A stretch of 64,000 nt of DNA from Parahoeflea alexandrii (GTDB lineage: Bacteria; Pseudomonadota; Alphaproteobacteria; Rhizobiales; Rhizobiaceae), in contig NZ_JAPWHB010000004.1 of the NCBI RefSeq assembly GCF_027214025.1, positions 62,001-126,000 on the forward strand, read 5' to 3'. The notes beneath the pieces were generated by a model. That model saw only the letters and a list, made by a program, of their open reading frames with translations, was not told where the DNA came from and did no database searches. A program made the position numbers and the translations under genes. This document shows positions 12,178 to 22,546 of this stretch, piece by piece. Within the stretch, counting starts at the first letter, position 1, and each line of letters begins with the position of its first letter.

Positions 12178-13103
12178 GATTTCTGCCCCGCCTTGATCAG
12201 CTTGGCGCGGGCTTCCAGCGCCTGCTTGCGGCGCTCGTGCGAAGCCTCGCTCAACCGCAGCGTCACCCGGTCTTCGAGCCGCAGGTCAACAGCGGTGATG
12301 TCGCGCGAGAGCACGTCGCGCCCGGCGTCGAACTCGGCAAAGCGCTTCAGCGCCGCGCCGACATTGTCGGCAGGCAGGCTCAGCGTCACGCCATTGTCGA
12401 GCCGCAGGTCCCAGCGCCGGTCGGCGATGCGGATCGCGGCCTTCACCCGGGCGCGCAGCTCGGGATGGAACAGCAGTCGTGCCTCGAGCTCGTCGGCATG
12501 GCGGTCGGCGCCCAGGCCGACATAGAGCGGAAGCTCGGCATGGCGGGCGCCAGTGAGCGGCGCGATCACATTGCCGCGCGCATCGATCAGCGACAGCATG
12601 TCGCCGTGCTGCCAGATACCCACCGGCTCGCGTTCGGTCAGCCGCACGGAAAGCCCGCGCGGATAGATCTTCTGGACCTGGGCATCGGTAACCCAGGGCA
12701 GTTCGATCAGCTTCTGGCGGGCCGCATGCGCGTCGATCGCCACGACGGAGGTCGATCCGTCAAGCCCGAGCTGCTGCAGGATATCGATATCGGATGTTTC
12801 GACATTGCCGCTGACATGCACGTCCTCAAGCGCAAAGCCTGCGCCCGTGGTCACTGCCTGCGTCACCGCATGGGTGTGACCGCCAAGCGCCATGCCGTAA
12901 AGGCCCGTGGCGGCAAAGAAGGCGACGGCCGCAACGGAACCGGCATGCGGGCGAATGCCAACCCGGCCGGTGGCGAGTGCGGCGGCATAACGGACCGGAC
13001 GGCGCAGGAAACGCGGCAGGACAAACGCCCCGGAGAACGTATCACGTCCCGGTGCGCTGGCCGCTTGAGCGGCTCTGCCGTTATTTCCCGTTATCGACGA
13101 CAC
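12174..13103 (-). CDS. ftsQ: Cell division protein FtsQ
   Basis: Bitopic membrane protein of the divisome, periplasmic side, linking early and late division proteins. It starts with GTG at 13103, supported by a strong GGAGGA about six bases upstream; the start lies inside the 3' end of ddl (13-base overlap). 309 residues: a basic cytoplasmic tail of about 45 residues, one membrane segment (about 55-75, [17 protein letters not shown]), a POTRA domain ([19 protein letters not shown]), and the FtsQ beta domain with the [19 protein letters not shown] motif. Coupled by overlap to both neighbours. Confidence 0.96.
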   Translation of the reverse strand: MSSITGNNGRAAQAASAPGRDTFSGAFVLPRFLRRPVRYAAALATGRVGIRPHAGSVAAVAFFAATGLYGMALGGHTHAVTQAVTTGAGFALEDVHVSGNVETSDIDILQQLGLDGSTSVVAIDAHAARQKLIELPWVTDAQVQKIYPRGLSVRLTEREPVGIWQHGDMLSLIDARGNVIAPLTGARHAELPLYVGLGADRHADELEARLLFHPELRARVKAAIRIADRRWDLRLDNGVTLSLPADNVGAALKRFAEFDAGRDVLSRDITAVDLRLEDRVTLRLSEASHERRKQALEARAKLIKAGQKS

Positions 13104-14029
13104 GAAGCGTCCTCCACCATCCAGCTGACAAATTCTTCAAACGAATGGCCCGCCTGCAGGGCCATTTCCGGCGCCAAGGATGTCGGTGTCATGCCGGGCT
13201 GGGTGTTGATTTCGAGCCATATGACCTCTCCATCTTCGGAGAAACGGTCATCATAACGGAAATCCGACCTGCTCACGCCGCGACAGCCGATCGCTTGATG
13301 CGCCTTCAACGCCAACCTACGTATTTTTTGGTAAACAATTGGTGAAATTTCCGCCGGACAAACGTGTTTGGAGCCGCCGGCGACGTATTTAGAGTCATAA
13401 TCGTAGAAGCTGTGTCCTTGCGGCACTATCTCGGTCACCGCCAGCGCCACGTCGCCCATGATCGTGCAGGTCAGCTCCCGGCCAGGGACGTAGCGCTCGA
13501 CCATGACGGTGTCGCCATATTTCCACTCATTCGAGGTGATCAGCTGCGGCGGATGCGACTGTCCCTCGCTGACGATAACGACGCCGAAGCTCGACCCCTC
13601 GTTGACCGGCTTGACCACGTAGGGCGGCTGCATCGGGTGCGCCGAGGTGAACTCGTGCCGGTTCATCACCTTGGATTCGGCCACCGGGATGCCCACCGCC
13701 TTGGCGACGATCTTCGACAGCCGCTTGTCCATGGCCAGCGCTGACGCGGTGACGCCGGAATGGGTGTAGGGAATGCCCAGATATTCGAGCACGCCCTGGA
13801 TCGTGCCATCCTCGCCATACGGCCCATGCAGCGCGTTGAAGCAGACATCCGGCTTCAATTCGGCAAGAACCGCGGCTATGTCCTGCCCTACATCGACGCG
13901 ACTGACACGGTAACCCGCCCGCTCCAGCGCATCGGCGCAAGGAGCGCCCGAAGCCAGGCTGACCGGTCGCTCCGAGGAAAACCCGCCCATAAGGACGGCC
14001 ACGTGCTTTTTCGATGTGTCAGCGGTCAT
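13091..14029 (-). CDS. ddl: D-alanine--D-alanine ligase
   Basis: ATP-grasp ligase that makes the D-Ala-D-Ala dipeptide for peptidoglycan precursors in the cytoplasm. Start placed at ATG 14029 ([16 protein letters not shown]), with AGGGGA just upstream; the open frame continues 37 codons further without similarity. 312 residues, the usual size. Family text: [27 protein letters not shown], the ATP-grasp lysine loop [16 protein letters not shown], and [15 protein letters not shown] with the metal-binding Glu/Asn. In related genomes murB usually lies directly upstream of ddl; here about 5 kb of unrelated genes intervene, so ddl-ftsQ-ftsA-ftsZ must have its own promoter in 14030-14654. Confidence 0.97.
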   Translation of the reverse strand: MTADTSKKHVAVLMGGFSSERPVSLASGAPCADALERAGYRVSRVDVGQDIAAVLAELKPDVCFNALHGPYGEDGTIQGVLEYLGIPYTHSGVTASALAMDKRLSKIVAKAVGIPVAESKVMNRHEFTSAHPMQPPYVVKPVNEGSSFGVVIVSEGQSHPPQLITSNEWKYGDTVMVERYVPGRELTCTIMGDVALAVTEIVPQGHSFYDYDSKYVAGGSKHVCPAEISPIVYQKIRRLALKAHQAIGCRGVSRSDFRYDDRFSEDGEVIWLEINTQPGMTPTSLAPEMALQAGHSFEEFVSWMVEDASCRR

Positions 14030-14654
14030 GTCATTCCCCTCATACCGAAGCGTCTCCGGAGCCCGACGGATCCCGCACGGCCTGCCCGGACGCTTCTCGT
14101 TCAAATCTGCAGCGCAAAACCGGCGCAAAATCCGGCGCACTACCCCTCAAAATACGCAATGAAGATTGCGCCAAGCCGTCCGCGACCGCGGATGGTCAAT
14201 CCGGTATCGAGGCCACGCAATCGTGGCAATCCTGTGCCGCAAATCCGTGCAAATGAAGTAAAAGCCCGGGCAATCCCGCCTGCAGCCGGACGCAGACCGT
14301 TCAAGCAGTACACTTCGTCCGCCTGATCCTGTGGACGCAGACTTTCCGTCAATGGCCAGCTGCCCGATCCTGAAGGAACAGACACGCGGATGCCGGCAAG
14401 GTTCGGCCGCAAGGCCTCGCCGCCAATGCAAGTCAAATTTATAATAATTATTTAATAATTAACGCCATATTTAAAGGACGACGGCAGGAATACGAAAGAA
14501 AAATCGGAACACCGGGCGCATGGGTGCGACGAAATAAAAACCCGTTAAACATGTATTTAATATGGACCGATAATACTTGGCATTTAACATGAAATTCCGC
14601 ACGGCTTGGCAATACTGGTTCGGGATATATCAAACGATGCGCATAGAGAATATA
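14030..14654. promoter_or_regulatory. Divergent intergenic region between ddl and a GGDEF-EAL gene
   Basis: No believable gene here. The right half turns AT-rich. It has a perfect 7-1-7 inverted repeat AATTATT-T-AATAATT at 14446-14460 and an overlapping TATAAT at 14440-14445, although no matching -35 is seen. On the left, CGGCGCAAAA-type repeats at about 14111-14140 have 10-base spacing. It must hold promoters for both flanking genes. Confidence 0.45.
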
Positions 14655-16550
14655 ATGAAGACTTTTAAACACTCGAATGATCCGTTGCGGCGACGGGCCA
14701 TGGCCGATGCCTACGCTCCCATCATTCGCTCGGTGCTTATGATCGGGTGTGCCTATTACATCTACGTTACCTGGAGCCATTGGCAGGATGAATCCGGTCA
14801 GTCCCTGGCGATACTGGGATCGATCAGCACCCTCACCGCGTTCAGCTACTACATGCTCAGGCAACATGCCCTTGCCGGAAAGTCGATTTCTCTGCTCCGG
14901 CTGGAGTTGGCCAGTTTGGCAATGAACATGCTGATGTACATGAATGTGCTGAGTTACTTCATGATCCATTTCGAGCAGGCCAAGCTCGTCTACTTCGCCC
15001 TGATGGCCGTCATTTTCTCGACCACCGGCGTGACGCTGAGAGGCACGCTGTTCAGCGTGATCGTATCCCTGGCAACGCTCTTCTGGTTCGCGTCCGGCCT
15101 TTCAGACCAACTGTTCATGCAGTATGTCTCCATTGGCGTCGCCACCGCGTTCGCCTCCTTCAGCATGGCTTCGCTGCTGCGCAAGGCCATCCTGCAGCAG
15201 ATCGATGCACGCCTGCTTGCCGACGAACTGGCCTCCAAGGCGCGGCAACTGGCTGACACCGATACGCTGACCGGCATCCCCAACCGGCGCGCCGTCTTTG
15301 AGAAGATCGACTATCTGGTGCAGCAGCGCAGACCCTTCTGGATGGGAATTTTCGATCTCGACGGCTTCAAGGCCATCAACGATGTCTATGGCCACATGGT
15401 TGGCGACACCCTGCTTCGCGCGGTCGTCACCCGGGCCACCGAACTGGATTTCGACGGCGCAACTTTTGGCCGGATCGGCGGCGATGAATTCATCGCGATC
15501 CTGCCCGGGCATCTAAGTGAGGAGAAGATCGGCTTTCTCGGCAACTGCACCATCGAAGCGATCAGCCGCCCTTACCCGGTTGACCTGATGCATCTCAAGA
15601 TTGGCGCCTCGGCCGGCTTTTCACACTTTCCCAGCATGGGTGCTTCTGGCGCGCAGCTCTATGAGAAAGCCGATTACGCTCTCTACAAGGCCAAGACGCA
15701 AAGCCGCGGCCACTGCGTCCTGTTTGACACGGCCGAGGACGTGGAGATGAAACTGGCGATCGAAATCGAGCGCGAACTCCGCGAAGGCGATCTCGAGAAA
15801 GAATTGTTCCTGCTGTTTCAGCCGCAATATTCGCCCAAGCAAAAACGCGTCGTCGGCTTCGAGGCCCTGGCGCGCTGGCAGAACCCGAAGCTGGGCCTGG
15901 TACGCCCCGACCTGTTCATTCGTGCGGCGGAACGCTCCGGTCACATCCGCACGGTGACCGACATCCTGTTCAGGAAAGGCCTCGCCGAACTGGCCGGATG
16001 GCCCAGGGATATCAGCCTTTCCTTCAATCTGTCCGCGCAGGACATTTCGAACCACGCCTTCATGCTGTCGCTGATGGGGCAGATCATGGACTCCGGCATT
16101 GCGCCCAGCCGCCTGGAATTCGAGATCACTGAAACGGCGGTCATGTCCGATCTTGAAAAATCACGGACCCTTCTCGAGCAATTGCGGGCCAGCGGCTGCA
16201 AGATCGCGCTCGATGACTTCGGATCGGGCTATTCGAGTTTCGAGTATATCGACCAGTTGCCGCTCGACAAGGTCAAGATCGACAGAAGCTTTGTCCGCAA
16301 GGTGTCCCACAGCGTCACATCGAAGGAAATCGTTGCCGGTGTCATCGGCCTGTGCCGAAAGCTCGACCTGCGCTGCGTTCTCGAAGGTGTCGAGACGGAA
16401 GCCGAGATGGACGTGCTCGGCAAGCTCGAGCCGGATCTGATCCAGGGGTATCTGTTCGGAAGGCCGATGAACCCGCAGGAAGCGCGGCGAAGGATCATGG
16501 ATCAGGATGGAGCCCCTGTCCACCATGCCGAGGTCCCGCGCTCCGCATAA
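14655..16550 (+). CDS. Membrane GGDEF-EAL protein (diguanylate cyclase/phosphodiesterase)
   Basis: Dual-domain c-di-GMP enzyme anchored in the inner membrane. The start is uncertain: ATG 14655 (MKTFKHSNDPLRRRAM, with AGAG upstream) is favoured, but ATG 14637, ATG 14589 or TTG 14577 are possible. About 631 residues. Five or six hydrophobic segments fill roughly residues 20-180. The GGDEF domain follows (DTLTGIPNRRAVFEKI, GRIGGDEF near residue 275). An EAL domain follows (FEALARW near residue 404, FEITETAV, ALDDFGSGYSS, KIDRSFV, QGYLFGRPM). All catalytic motifs appear intact in both domains; no RxxD inhibitory site is seen before GGDEF. It lies inside the interruption of the dcw cluster and is divergent from ddl. 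Confidence 0.9.
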   Translation: MKTFKHSNDPLRRRAMADAYAPIIRSVLMIGCAYYIYVTWSHWQDESGQSLAILGSISTLTAFSYYMLRQHALAGKSISLLRLELASLAMNMLMYMNVLSYFMIHFEQAKLVYFALMAVIFSTTGVTLRGTLFSVIVSLATLFWFASGLSDQLFMQYVSIGVATAFASFSMASLLRKAILQQIDARLLADELASKARQLADTDTLTGIPNRRAVFEKIDYLVQQRRPFWMGIFDLDGFKAINDVYGHMVGDTLLRAVVTRATELDFDGATFGRIGGDEFIAILPGHLSEEKIGFLGNCTIEAISRPYPVDLMHLKIGASAGFSHFPSMGASGAQLYEKADYALYKAKTQSRGHCVLFDTAEDVEMKLAIEIERELREGDLEKELFLLFQPQYSPKQKRVVGFEALARWQNPKLGLVRPDLFIRAAERSGHIRTVTDILFRKGLAELAGWPRDISLSFNLSAQDISNHAFMLSLMGQIMDSGIAPSRLEFEITETAVMSDLEKSRTLLEQLRASGCKIALDDFGSGYSSFEYIDQLPLDKVKIDRSFVRKVSHSVTSKEIVAGVIGLCRKLDLRCVLEGVETEAEMDVLGKLEPDLIQGYLFGRPMNPQEARRRIMDQDGAPVHHAEVPRSA

Positions 16551-16799
16551 GGACGCGCCATGCTTCCATAAGCCGTCAACTGCACACCAAAGGCTAGGCG
16601 GCGCCCAAGGAGCGCGGGGGCGAGTGGGCCGAGGACCGTTGCCATCGAGGGTTCAGAGGCCGCGACCCTTGCCACCAAAATTCACCAGACAAGATCAGAA
16701 TCGGATCGGGAGCCCCACCCGCGTCCGGCTAGCCGCAGCGGAATTCGACACATTCGGATTTGGGAAAGTCCTGCCCGTCCGTATCCAGCCGAAGATGGA

Positions 16800-17627
16800 T
16801 CAGGCAACCTTGCGACGCTGTTCGCTCTTCCTGCAGCCGTCGTCGCTTGTTTCGTGGCAGAGCACGATCCTGTTGCGGCCGCCGGACTTGGCGGCATAAA
16901 GCGCCTTGTCCGCCCTGGAGAAGACCTCTCCGAACTGCTCTTCGGGCAATGCCCGGGCCAGTCCGCCCGAGACCGTGACGGAAAATCCGCCCTCGCCCGC
17001 CTCGATCCGCATGCTGGCAATCCTCAGGCGCGCGATCTCGCCAAGCGCGGCGAACTCCGCAAACGGCATGTCCCAGCAGAACACGGCGAACTCCTCGCCG
17101 CCGATCCGGGCGCACATGCACCGTTCCGAAAACACCTTTGCGAGCATCTGGGCGACCTTGACGATCACGTCGTCGCCAGCCATGTGCCCATAGGTGTCAT
17201 TAACCGTTTTGAACCGGTCCAGATCGATCACCAGCATCGCCTTGTCCCGGTCGCAGCGGTCGAACTGCTCGAGAAAGGCGCGCCGGTTGGCAAGCCCCGA
17301 AAGCATGTCGGTGCGGCTGAGCTTCTCGAACTCCGACCGCGAAACACCCAGATCATGGATGGCAAATCCGACCGCGACATAGGTGGCAATCGAGACGACA
17401 AACGTGATCGGCGGCGTCAGCGCCGTGGCAATGATCAGCGCCGAGCCGAGTTCGTATGGCAACAGGCCGAAGCCGTAGAGCAGGAAATGGCAGCAAAGAT
17501 TGAGGCCATAGGCCACCAGGGACACCTTGAGCGCCACCCAGACCGACTTGCGACAGACGTCACGGTAGCTGGCGAATTCCCCGAGCATCAGCTGATCGAC
17601 AATCCATCTGCGGATGACGCTGACCAT
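16800..17627 (-). CDS. Membrane diguanylate cyclase (GGEEF)
   Basis: Likely inner-membrane enzyme making c-di-GMP from two GTP. Start taken at ATG 17627 (MVSVIRRWIVDQLMLGEF) because AAGGAGTGGTTTC lies directly before it; the frame is open further upstream through low-complexity Arg/Pro text that is probably not translated. 275 residues. Two hydrophobic segments at about 28-50 (VWVALKVSLVAYGLNL...) and 58-82 are followed by the GGDEF domain: TDMLSGLANRRAFLEQF, VIDLDRFKTVNDTYGH, ARIGGEEF near residue 175, and ADKALYAAKSGGRNR at the end. No inhibitory RxxD site is visible. It is divergent from the P1 peptidase gene and convergent with the GGDEF-EAL gene. Confidence 0.92.
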   Translation of the reverse strand: MVSVIRRWIVDQLMLGEFASYRDVCRKSVWVALKVSLVAYGLNLCCHFLLYGFGLLPYELGSALIIATALTPPITFVVSIATYVAVGFAIHDLGVSRSEFEKLSRTDMLSGLANRRAFLEQFDRCDRDKAMLVIDLDRFKTVNDTYGHMAGDDVIVKVAQMLAKVFSERCMCARIGGEEFAVFCWDMPFAEFAALGEIARLRIASMRIEAGEGGFSVTVSGGLARALPEEQFGEVFSRADKALYAAKSGGRNRIVLCHETSDDGCRKSEQRRKVA

Positions 17628-17720
17628 GAAACCACTCCTTTTTTCAGGGGGCAATTCTAGGGAAACTGCATTAAGAATATGTTTCCAATAGACATTTTCC
17701 AAATCGCGGCCGCCCCCCCT

Positions 17721-17756
17721 GGGCGGTCGCGGTCGCGGTCGCGGCTGCGAGCGGGA
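17721..17756. repeat. GGTCGC simple repeat
   Basis: Three tandem GGTCGC units and a degenerate fourth (GGCTGC) at about 17725-17750, next to a CCCCCC run, in the gap between the divergent GGDEF and P1 peptidase genes. It is probably slippage-prone low-complexity DNA; no function is implied. Confidence 0.5.
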
Positions 17757-17862
17757 CGGGACCCATGCGCCTTGCGAAAGCTCTCTCCGGCTTGTGCACC
17801 GGCCCGGTTCCATGCCACCTGTTTCACGGCACTCGCCTGCACCGCCAACGGAGATCCGCGCA

Positions 17863-18975
17863 ATGAAACCGGAATGGACAACCACACCGTCGGGCAAGCT
17901 GCGTGGCAGGGGCCTGGGGCTGCCGTTCGAGGGCGTCTGCGGACCGTTCAACGCCATCACCGATGTGGCCGGCGTCACCGTCGGCTATTCCACGATCATA
18001 GAAGGCGACGGGGCGCTCAGGCAGGGTGTCGGTCCGGTCCGCACCGGCGTGACCGCGATCGTGCCGCGCCCGCTCGAACAGATCCACGAGCCGCTGTTCG
18101 CCGGCTTTTTCAGCCTCAACGGCAATGGCGAATTGAGCGGCACCCATTACATCGAGGAAACCGGCAAGATGGCGCTGCCGGTCACCATCACCAACACCCA
18201 TTCCTGCGGCATTGCCCGCGACGCGACCATCAAGTGGGCCGTCGAGTATCTCGCCGAACGCTACCACGACGATTTCGCGCTGCCGGTCGCCGCCGAGACC
18301 TATGACGGGTTTCTCAACGACATCAACGGCTTCCATGTCGAGGCCCGGCACGTGATCGAGGCCATCGACACGGCGCACGGCGGCGCCATCGAGGAAGGTA
18401 GCGTCGGCGGCGGCACGGGGATGAAATGCTTCGGTTTCAAGGCCGGCTCGGGGACTTCGTCGCGGCTGCTCGATTATGACGGAGAGGAGTTTACCGTCGG
18501 CGTCTTCGTTCAGGCCAATTTCGGCACCCGCCGGCACCTCACCGTGCTGGGCAAGAATATCGGTGCCGATCCGGACCTGCCGCAGATGACAACCAACACC
18601 AAGGACACCGACCTCTCGTCGATCATCGCCGTCATCGCCACCGACGCACCCTTCCTGCCGCATCAGTTGAAGCGGCTCGCCCGCCGCGCCAGCTTCGGCA
18701 TCGGCAGGACCGGCGGCATGGCCACGCACGGATCCGGCGATCTTTTCCTGGCCTTTTCGACCGCCGCCTCCGACCTCGGCGCCGGCGCGATCCGCACGGT
18801 GCGCTTCGTACCCGACGAAGACATCGACCCGTTCTTCGAGGCGGTGGTGCAGGCCACCGAGGAAGCCATCCTCAATTCGATGATCGCCAACGAAGGCATG
18901 ACCGGCCGCGACGGAAACTTCGTCCCGGCGCTGCCGCACGGGGCAGTGAATGCAGCGCTGGATCTAGATCGCTAA
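17863..18975 (+). CDS. P1 family (DmpA/BapA-type) aminopeptidase
   Basis: Ntn-hydrolase-like aminopeptidase of MEROPS family S58, which self-cleaves into two chains and releases N-terminal residues (some members act on D-amino acids or beta-peptides). Start at ATG 17863 (MKPEWTTTPSGKLRG) with GGAG ten bases upstream; 370 residues, normal size. Visible family text: GLPFEGVCGPFNAITDVAGV, ITNTHSCGIARDATIKW, GSVGGGTGMKCFGFKAGSGT, and ATHGSGDLFLAFS, where Gly290-Ser291 is the probable self-cleavage site and Ser291 the nucleophile. No signal peptide. It lies inside the dcw interruption; a role in recycling D-amino-acid peptides is only an inference from that context. Confidence 0.92.
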   Translation: MKPEWTTTPSGKLRGRGLGLPFEGVCGPFNAITDVAGVTVGYSTIIEGDGALRQGVGPVRTGVTAIVPRPLEQIHEPLFAGFFSLNGNGELSGTHYIEETGKMALPVTITNTHSCGIARDATIKWAVEYLAERYHDDFALPVAAETYDGFLNDINGFHVEARHVIEAIDTAHGGAIEEGSVGGGTGMKCFGFKAGSGTSSRLLDYDGEEFTVGVFVQANFGTRRHLTVLGKNIGADPDLPQMTTNTKDTDLSSIIAVIATDAPFLPHQLKRLARRASFGIGRTGGMATHGSGDLFLAFSTAASDLGAGAIRTVRFVPDEDIDPFFEAVVQATEEAILNSMIANEGMTGRDGNFVPALPHGAVNAALDLDR

Positions 18976-19019
18976 AGCCTCAGACATCAAATCCCACCGG
19001 GAAATGCCGGCAGTCTGAA

Positions 19020-19997
19020 TTAGACCAGCTGCCCCAGAAACTCCTGCACCACCTGCCCCGGCTCGAACAGGCCGAGCCGCTTGATTTCCCATTCAAGCCG
19101 GATGCCCGAATGCTCGAGCACGCGGGCGCGAACCGTCTCGCCGAGATTTTCGAGCTCGTAGCCGGAGGCGGTGCCGGTGTTGATCATGAAGTTGCAATGC
19201 ATCGGCGACATCTGGGCGCCGCCCACGGTCAGTCCGCGGCAGCCTGCCTCGTCGATCACCTTCCAGGCCGAATGCCCTTCCGGATTCTTGAAGGTCGAGC
19301 CGCCGGTCTTCTCGCGGATCGGCTGCACCGTCTCGCGGTGGTGCTGCACGGCGTCCATGGCGGCGCGGATTTCGCTCCTGTCAGCGGGCGTGCCCTCGAA
19401 GATGGCGCGGGTGAAGATCAGGTCCTTCGGCGCCGAGGAATGCCGGTAGGCATAGCCCATGTCGGCGTTCGACAGCACATGCCGGCCGCCCTTGCGGTCG
19501 ATGGCGTGAACCTCGACGACCCGCTCGCGGGTCTCGACGCCATTGGCCCCGGCGTTCATCCGTAGGGCGCCGCCGATGGCGCCGGGAATGCCATGGTAGA
19601 AGTGAAACCCGCCAAGCCCGGTCTCGAGCGCCAGCGCGGCGAGGTGCTTGTCGGGGCAGACAGCACCCGCAGCCAGCCGCGTATCCGACACCTGTTCGGC
19701 GCGGCCGAATCCCTTGGCCGACAGCCGGATCACCACGCCCGGAATGCCGCCGTCGCGGACCAGCAGGTTGGAACCGATGCCGACCGGCAGCACGGGAACA
19801 TCCTCCGGAAGTGCGGCGAGAAACCTCGACAGGTCGTCCTCGTCGACCGGCTGGAACAGCAGTTCCGCCGGACCGCCGGTGCGGAACCAAGTCACCTTCG
19901 ACATCTCGGCATTCGGCGTCAGCCGGCCCTGGACATCACCCAGCTTGCCTTCGAGCGATGCCAGCAGCTTTTCCCCGTCGAGCTGCAGCGGCTTCAT
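19020..19997 (-). CDS. murB: UDP-N-acetylenolpyruvoylglucosamine reductase MurB
   Basis: FAD/NADPH enzyme that makes UDP-MurNAc, the second committed step of peptidoglycan precursor synthesis. Start at ATG 19997 ([16 protein letters not shown]), overlapping the murC stop by four bases. 325 residues. FAD-binding text [31 protein letters not shown] and [24 protein letters not shown]; the substrate and catalytic region [21 protein letters not shown] carries the Ser proton donor, and the protein has the short type II-like C-terminal domain. It ends the mraZ-to-murB run; the next gene on this strand in the cluster (ddl) is 5 kb away. Confidence 0.97.
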   Translation of the reverse strand: MKPLQLDGEKLLASLEGKLGDVQGRLTPNAEMSKVTWFRTGGPAELLFQPVDEDDLSRFLAALPEDVPVLPVGIGSNLLVRDGGIPGVVIRLSAKGFGRAEQVSDTRLAAGAVCPDKHLAALALETGLGGFHFYHGIPGAIGGALRMNAGANGVETRERVVEVHAIDRKGGRHVLSNADMGYAYRHSSAPKDLIFTRAIFEGTPADRSEIRAAMDAVQHHRETVQPIREKTGGSTFKNPEGHSAWKVIDEAGCRGLTVGGAQMSPMHCNFMINTGTASGYELENLGETVRARVLEHSGIRLEWEIKRLGLFEPGQVVQEFLGQLV

Positions 19998-21418
19998 GCG
20001 CTGCCACCCGCTTCGGGCTTCAGCGCATGGAGTTCCTTGGGCAGCTGGTTGGCCCATTGCGTAATTGTGCCGGCGCCGAGGCAAACGACATAATCGCCCG
20101 GCTTCGCGATCTCGGCGATCAACGGCGCCAGCGCCGCAGGCCCGTCGATCAGCCGCGCATCGCGGTGGCCGCCCGCCTTCATGCTCGACACCAGGGCGGC
20201 CGAACTGATGCCTTCGATCGGATCTTCGCCAGCCGAATAGACCGGCGCGATGATCGCGGTGTTGGCGTCGTTGAAACAGGTGGAGAAGTCGTCGAACAGG
20301 CTTTCAAGTCGCGTGTAGCGGTGCGGCTGCGCCACCGCGATCACCCGACCCTGGCAGGCGTCGCGCGCGGCCGACAGCACCGCCTTGATCTCGACCGGAT
20401 GATGGCCGTAATCGTCGAACACCTCGACCCCGTTCCAGCTGCCGGTATGGGTGAAGCGCCGCTTGACCCCGCCGAACTGGCCAAGTCCCTTGGCAATCTG
20501 CTCCGGCGTCAGCCCCAGCTCGCTGGCCACCGCAATTGCGGCAACCGCGTTCGAGACATTGTGCTTGCCCGGCATCGGCAGCCTGAGATCCTTGAGCTCG
20601 ACCGTCTTGCCGGTCTTGCGGCTGTGGATCACCACGTCGAACACCGAGACCGGCCCGTCCATCCGGTGATTGAAATAGCGCACGTCCGACTGCGGGTTCT
20701 CGCCATAGGTGATGACCCGGCGGTCCTCGATGCGGCTGACCAGGGCCTGCACTTCCGGGTGGTCGAGGCACATCACGCCGAAACCGTAGAACGGCACGTT
20801 CTCGACGAACTGCCGGAACGCGGCGCGCACCGCGTCGAAGGTGCCGTAATGGTCGAGATGCTCGGGATCGATATTGGTGACGATGGCGATGTCGGCGGGC
20901 AGCTTGAGGAAGGTGCCGTCGCTTTCGTCGGCTTCCACCACCATCCATTCACCCTCGCCCATGCGCGCATTGGTGCCGTAGGCGTTGATGATGCCGCCGT
21001 TGATCACGGTCGGATCGAGCCCGCCGGCTTCGAGCAGCGTCGCCACCATCGAGGTGGTTGTGGTCTTGCCGTGGGTGCCGCCGATGGCGATGGCGTTGCG
21101 GAACCGCATCAGCTCGGCCAGCATTTCGGCACGCCGCACCACCGGCAGCAGGCGTTCGCGCGCCGCCATCAGCTCGGGGTTGTTCTTCTTGATCGCGGTC
21201 GAGACAACCACCACTTCCGCATCGCCGAGATTGGCAGCGGAGTGGCCGATATGCACCTCGATACCCTTGTCCCTGAGCCGCTGCACATTGGCGCTCTCGG
21301 ATTGATCCGAGCCCTGCACCTTGTAGCCGAGATTGTTGAGGACCTCGGCAATGCCGCTCATGCCGATGCCGCCGATGCCGATGAAATGCACCAGGCCGAT
21401 TGTTTGTGGCATCTTCAT
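19994..21418 (-). CDS. murC: UDP-N-acetylmuramate--L-alanine ligase MurC
   Basis: ATP-dependent Mur ligase that adds L-Ala to UDP-MurNAc in the cytoplasm. 474 residues. N-terminal Rossmann text [21 protein letters not shown]-loop [14 protein letters not shown], the [12 protein letters not shown] motif and the C-terminal [15 protein letters not shown]. The start ATG 21418 overlaps the murG stop by four bases, and its stop overlaps the murB start in the same way, so murG-murC-murB are likely translated as a coupled set. Confidence 0.98.
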   Translation of the reverse strand: MKMPQTIGLVHFIGIGGIGMSGIAEVLNNLGYKVQGSDQSESANVQRLRDKGIEVHIGHSAANLGDAEVVVVSTAIKKNNPELMAARERLLPVVRRAEMLAELMRFRNAIAIGGTHGKTTTTSMVATLLEAGGLDPTVINGGIINAYGTNARMGEGEWMVVEADESDGTFLKLPADIAIVTNIDPEHLDHYGTFDAVRAAFRQFVENVPFYGFGVMCLDHPEVQALVSRIEDRRVITYGENPQSDVRYFNHRMDGPVSVFDVVIHSRKTGKTVELKDLRLPMPGKHNVSNAVAAIAVASELGLTPEQIAKGLGQFGGVKRRFTHTGSWNGVEVFDDYGHHPVEIKAVLSAARDACQGRVIAVAQPHRYTRLESLFDDFSTCFNDANTAIIAPVYSAGEDPIEGISSAALVSSMKAGGHRDARLIDGPAALAPLIAEIAKPGDYVVCLGAGTITQWANQLPKELHALKPEAGGSA

Positions 21419-22542
21419 GCGGGTGGACTCCTGAATTGTTCTACACTGACGCCCTCCGCAATAGCTTCTGCCAGATTGGCAAGCAAGCGCGCGGCGTCGG
21501 GTTTTCCCGTGGCCTGGGCGGCGCTCGCGGTAGCCGCCAGCCCGGTGGGATCGTTCATGCGGTCGGCAATCATGCCAGCGAGAACCTGAGGCGTCAGGTC
21601 GGCTTGGCGGACCACGCTGGCGCCGCCCTTGGCCATCAGCGCGTGGGCATTGGCGGCCTGGTCATGGTCGAGCGCATAGGGATAGGGCACCAGGATGGCC
21701 GAGCGGCCGATCACCGCAATCTCGGAGACGGTCGAGGCGCCGGAGCGCGAAATCACCAGATGCGCCGCGCCGATGCGCGCCGCCATGTCGGTGAAGAACG
21801 GCGACACCTCGGCCTTGACACCCATCTCCTTAAGCCGCGCCCTGACCTGCGCCTCGTCCTCGGGTCTTGCCTGCTGGGTGAGTTCGAGCCGCGCCCTGAG
21901 AGGATCTGGCAACAGGCCGATGGCCGATGGAATGGCGTCGGAGAAGAACTGCGCGCCCTGGCTGCCGCCGAACACCACCAGCCGGAACGGTTCGCCGTCG
22001 ACCGAAGGCACATAGGGAATGGCTGCCGCCGCGATCACTTCCGGGCGTACCGGATTGCCGGTGATCACGGTCTTGTCCGCGTAACGGCCCTCGCCTTCGG
22101 GCAGGAAGCCGCCGGCAATCGCCTTGACCCGCGAGGCCAGTGCCTTGTTGGCGCGGCCCATCACCGCGTTCTGCTCATGCAGCATCGTCGGCAAACCGGC
22201 ATTCGAGGCCGCGAGCAGCGGCGGGATCGTTGGATAGCCGCCAAACCCGATCACCGCGTCGGGCCGGATTTTCCGGATCAGGGCGCCGGCCTCGCGTACG
22301 CCCTTGAACAGGGTCCACAACGAACTGATCACCTTGAACGGATTCTTCGAACCGATCGTGGCCGACCGCACGACATGGATCTCGGAGGCCGGGAACTTGC
22401 CCGAGAACCGCTCGGCGCGGCTGTCGGTGACCAGGTGCACCCGGTGCCCGCGCGCCGTCAGCTCGTGCGCCAGCGCCTCGGCCGGGAACAGATGCCCGCC
22501 GGTACCGCCCGCCGACAGCAGAAAAAGCTTGCTCTTTGCCAT
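21415..22542 (-). CDS. murG: UDP-GlcNAc transferase MurG
   Basis: Glycosyltransferase (GT28) that adds GlcNAc to lipid I to make lipid II at the cytoplasmic face of the inner membrane. Start taken at ATG 22542 ([17 protein letters not shown]), where the conserved protein begins; GGAAT and AGGGCG lie just upstream. 375 residues. The [10 protein letters not shown] loop is at residues 12-21; the acceptor lipid-binding patch includes [12 protein letters not shown] and [12 protein letters not shown]; the donor-binding text is [13 protein letters not shown] and [19 protein letters not shown]. It lies four bases after ftsW. Confidence 0.97.
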   Translation of the reverse strand: MAKSKLFLLSAGGTGGHLFPAEALAHELTARGHRVHLVTDSRAERFSGKFPASEIHVVRSATIGSKNPFKVISSLWTLFKGVREAGALIRKIRPDAVIGFGGYPTIPPLLAASNAGLPTMLHEQNAVMGRANKALASRVKAIAGGFLPEGEGRYADKTVITGNPVRPEVIAAAAIPYVPSVDGEPFRLVVFGGSQGAQFFSDAIPSAIGLLPDPLRARLELTQQARPEDEAQVRARLKEMGVKAEVSPFFTDMAARIGAAHLVISRSGASTVSEIAVIGRSAILVPYPYALDHDQAANAHALMAKGGASVVRQADLTPQVLAGMIADRMNDPTGLAATASAAQATGKPDAARLLANLAEAIAEGVSVEQFRSPPA

Positions 22543-22546
22543 CGCC

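Noticed and set aside
14111-14140. GCGCAAAA-type repeats at 10-base spacing upstream of ddl
   Set aside because: Only two to three imperfect copies; too short to claim as an operator.
14140-14436. Possible 98-codon gene on the minus strand in the ddl upstream gap
   Set aside because: No ribosome site, no recognisable sequence, and a competing open frame overlaps it; probably chance.
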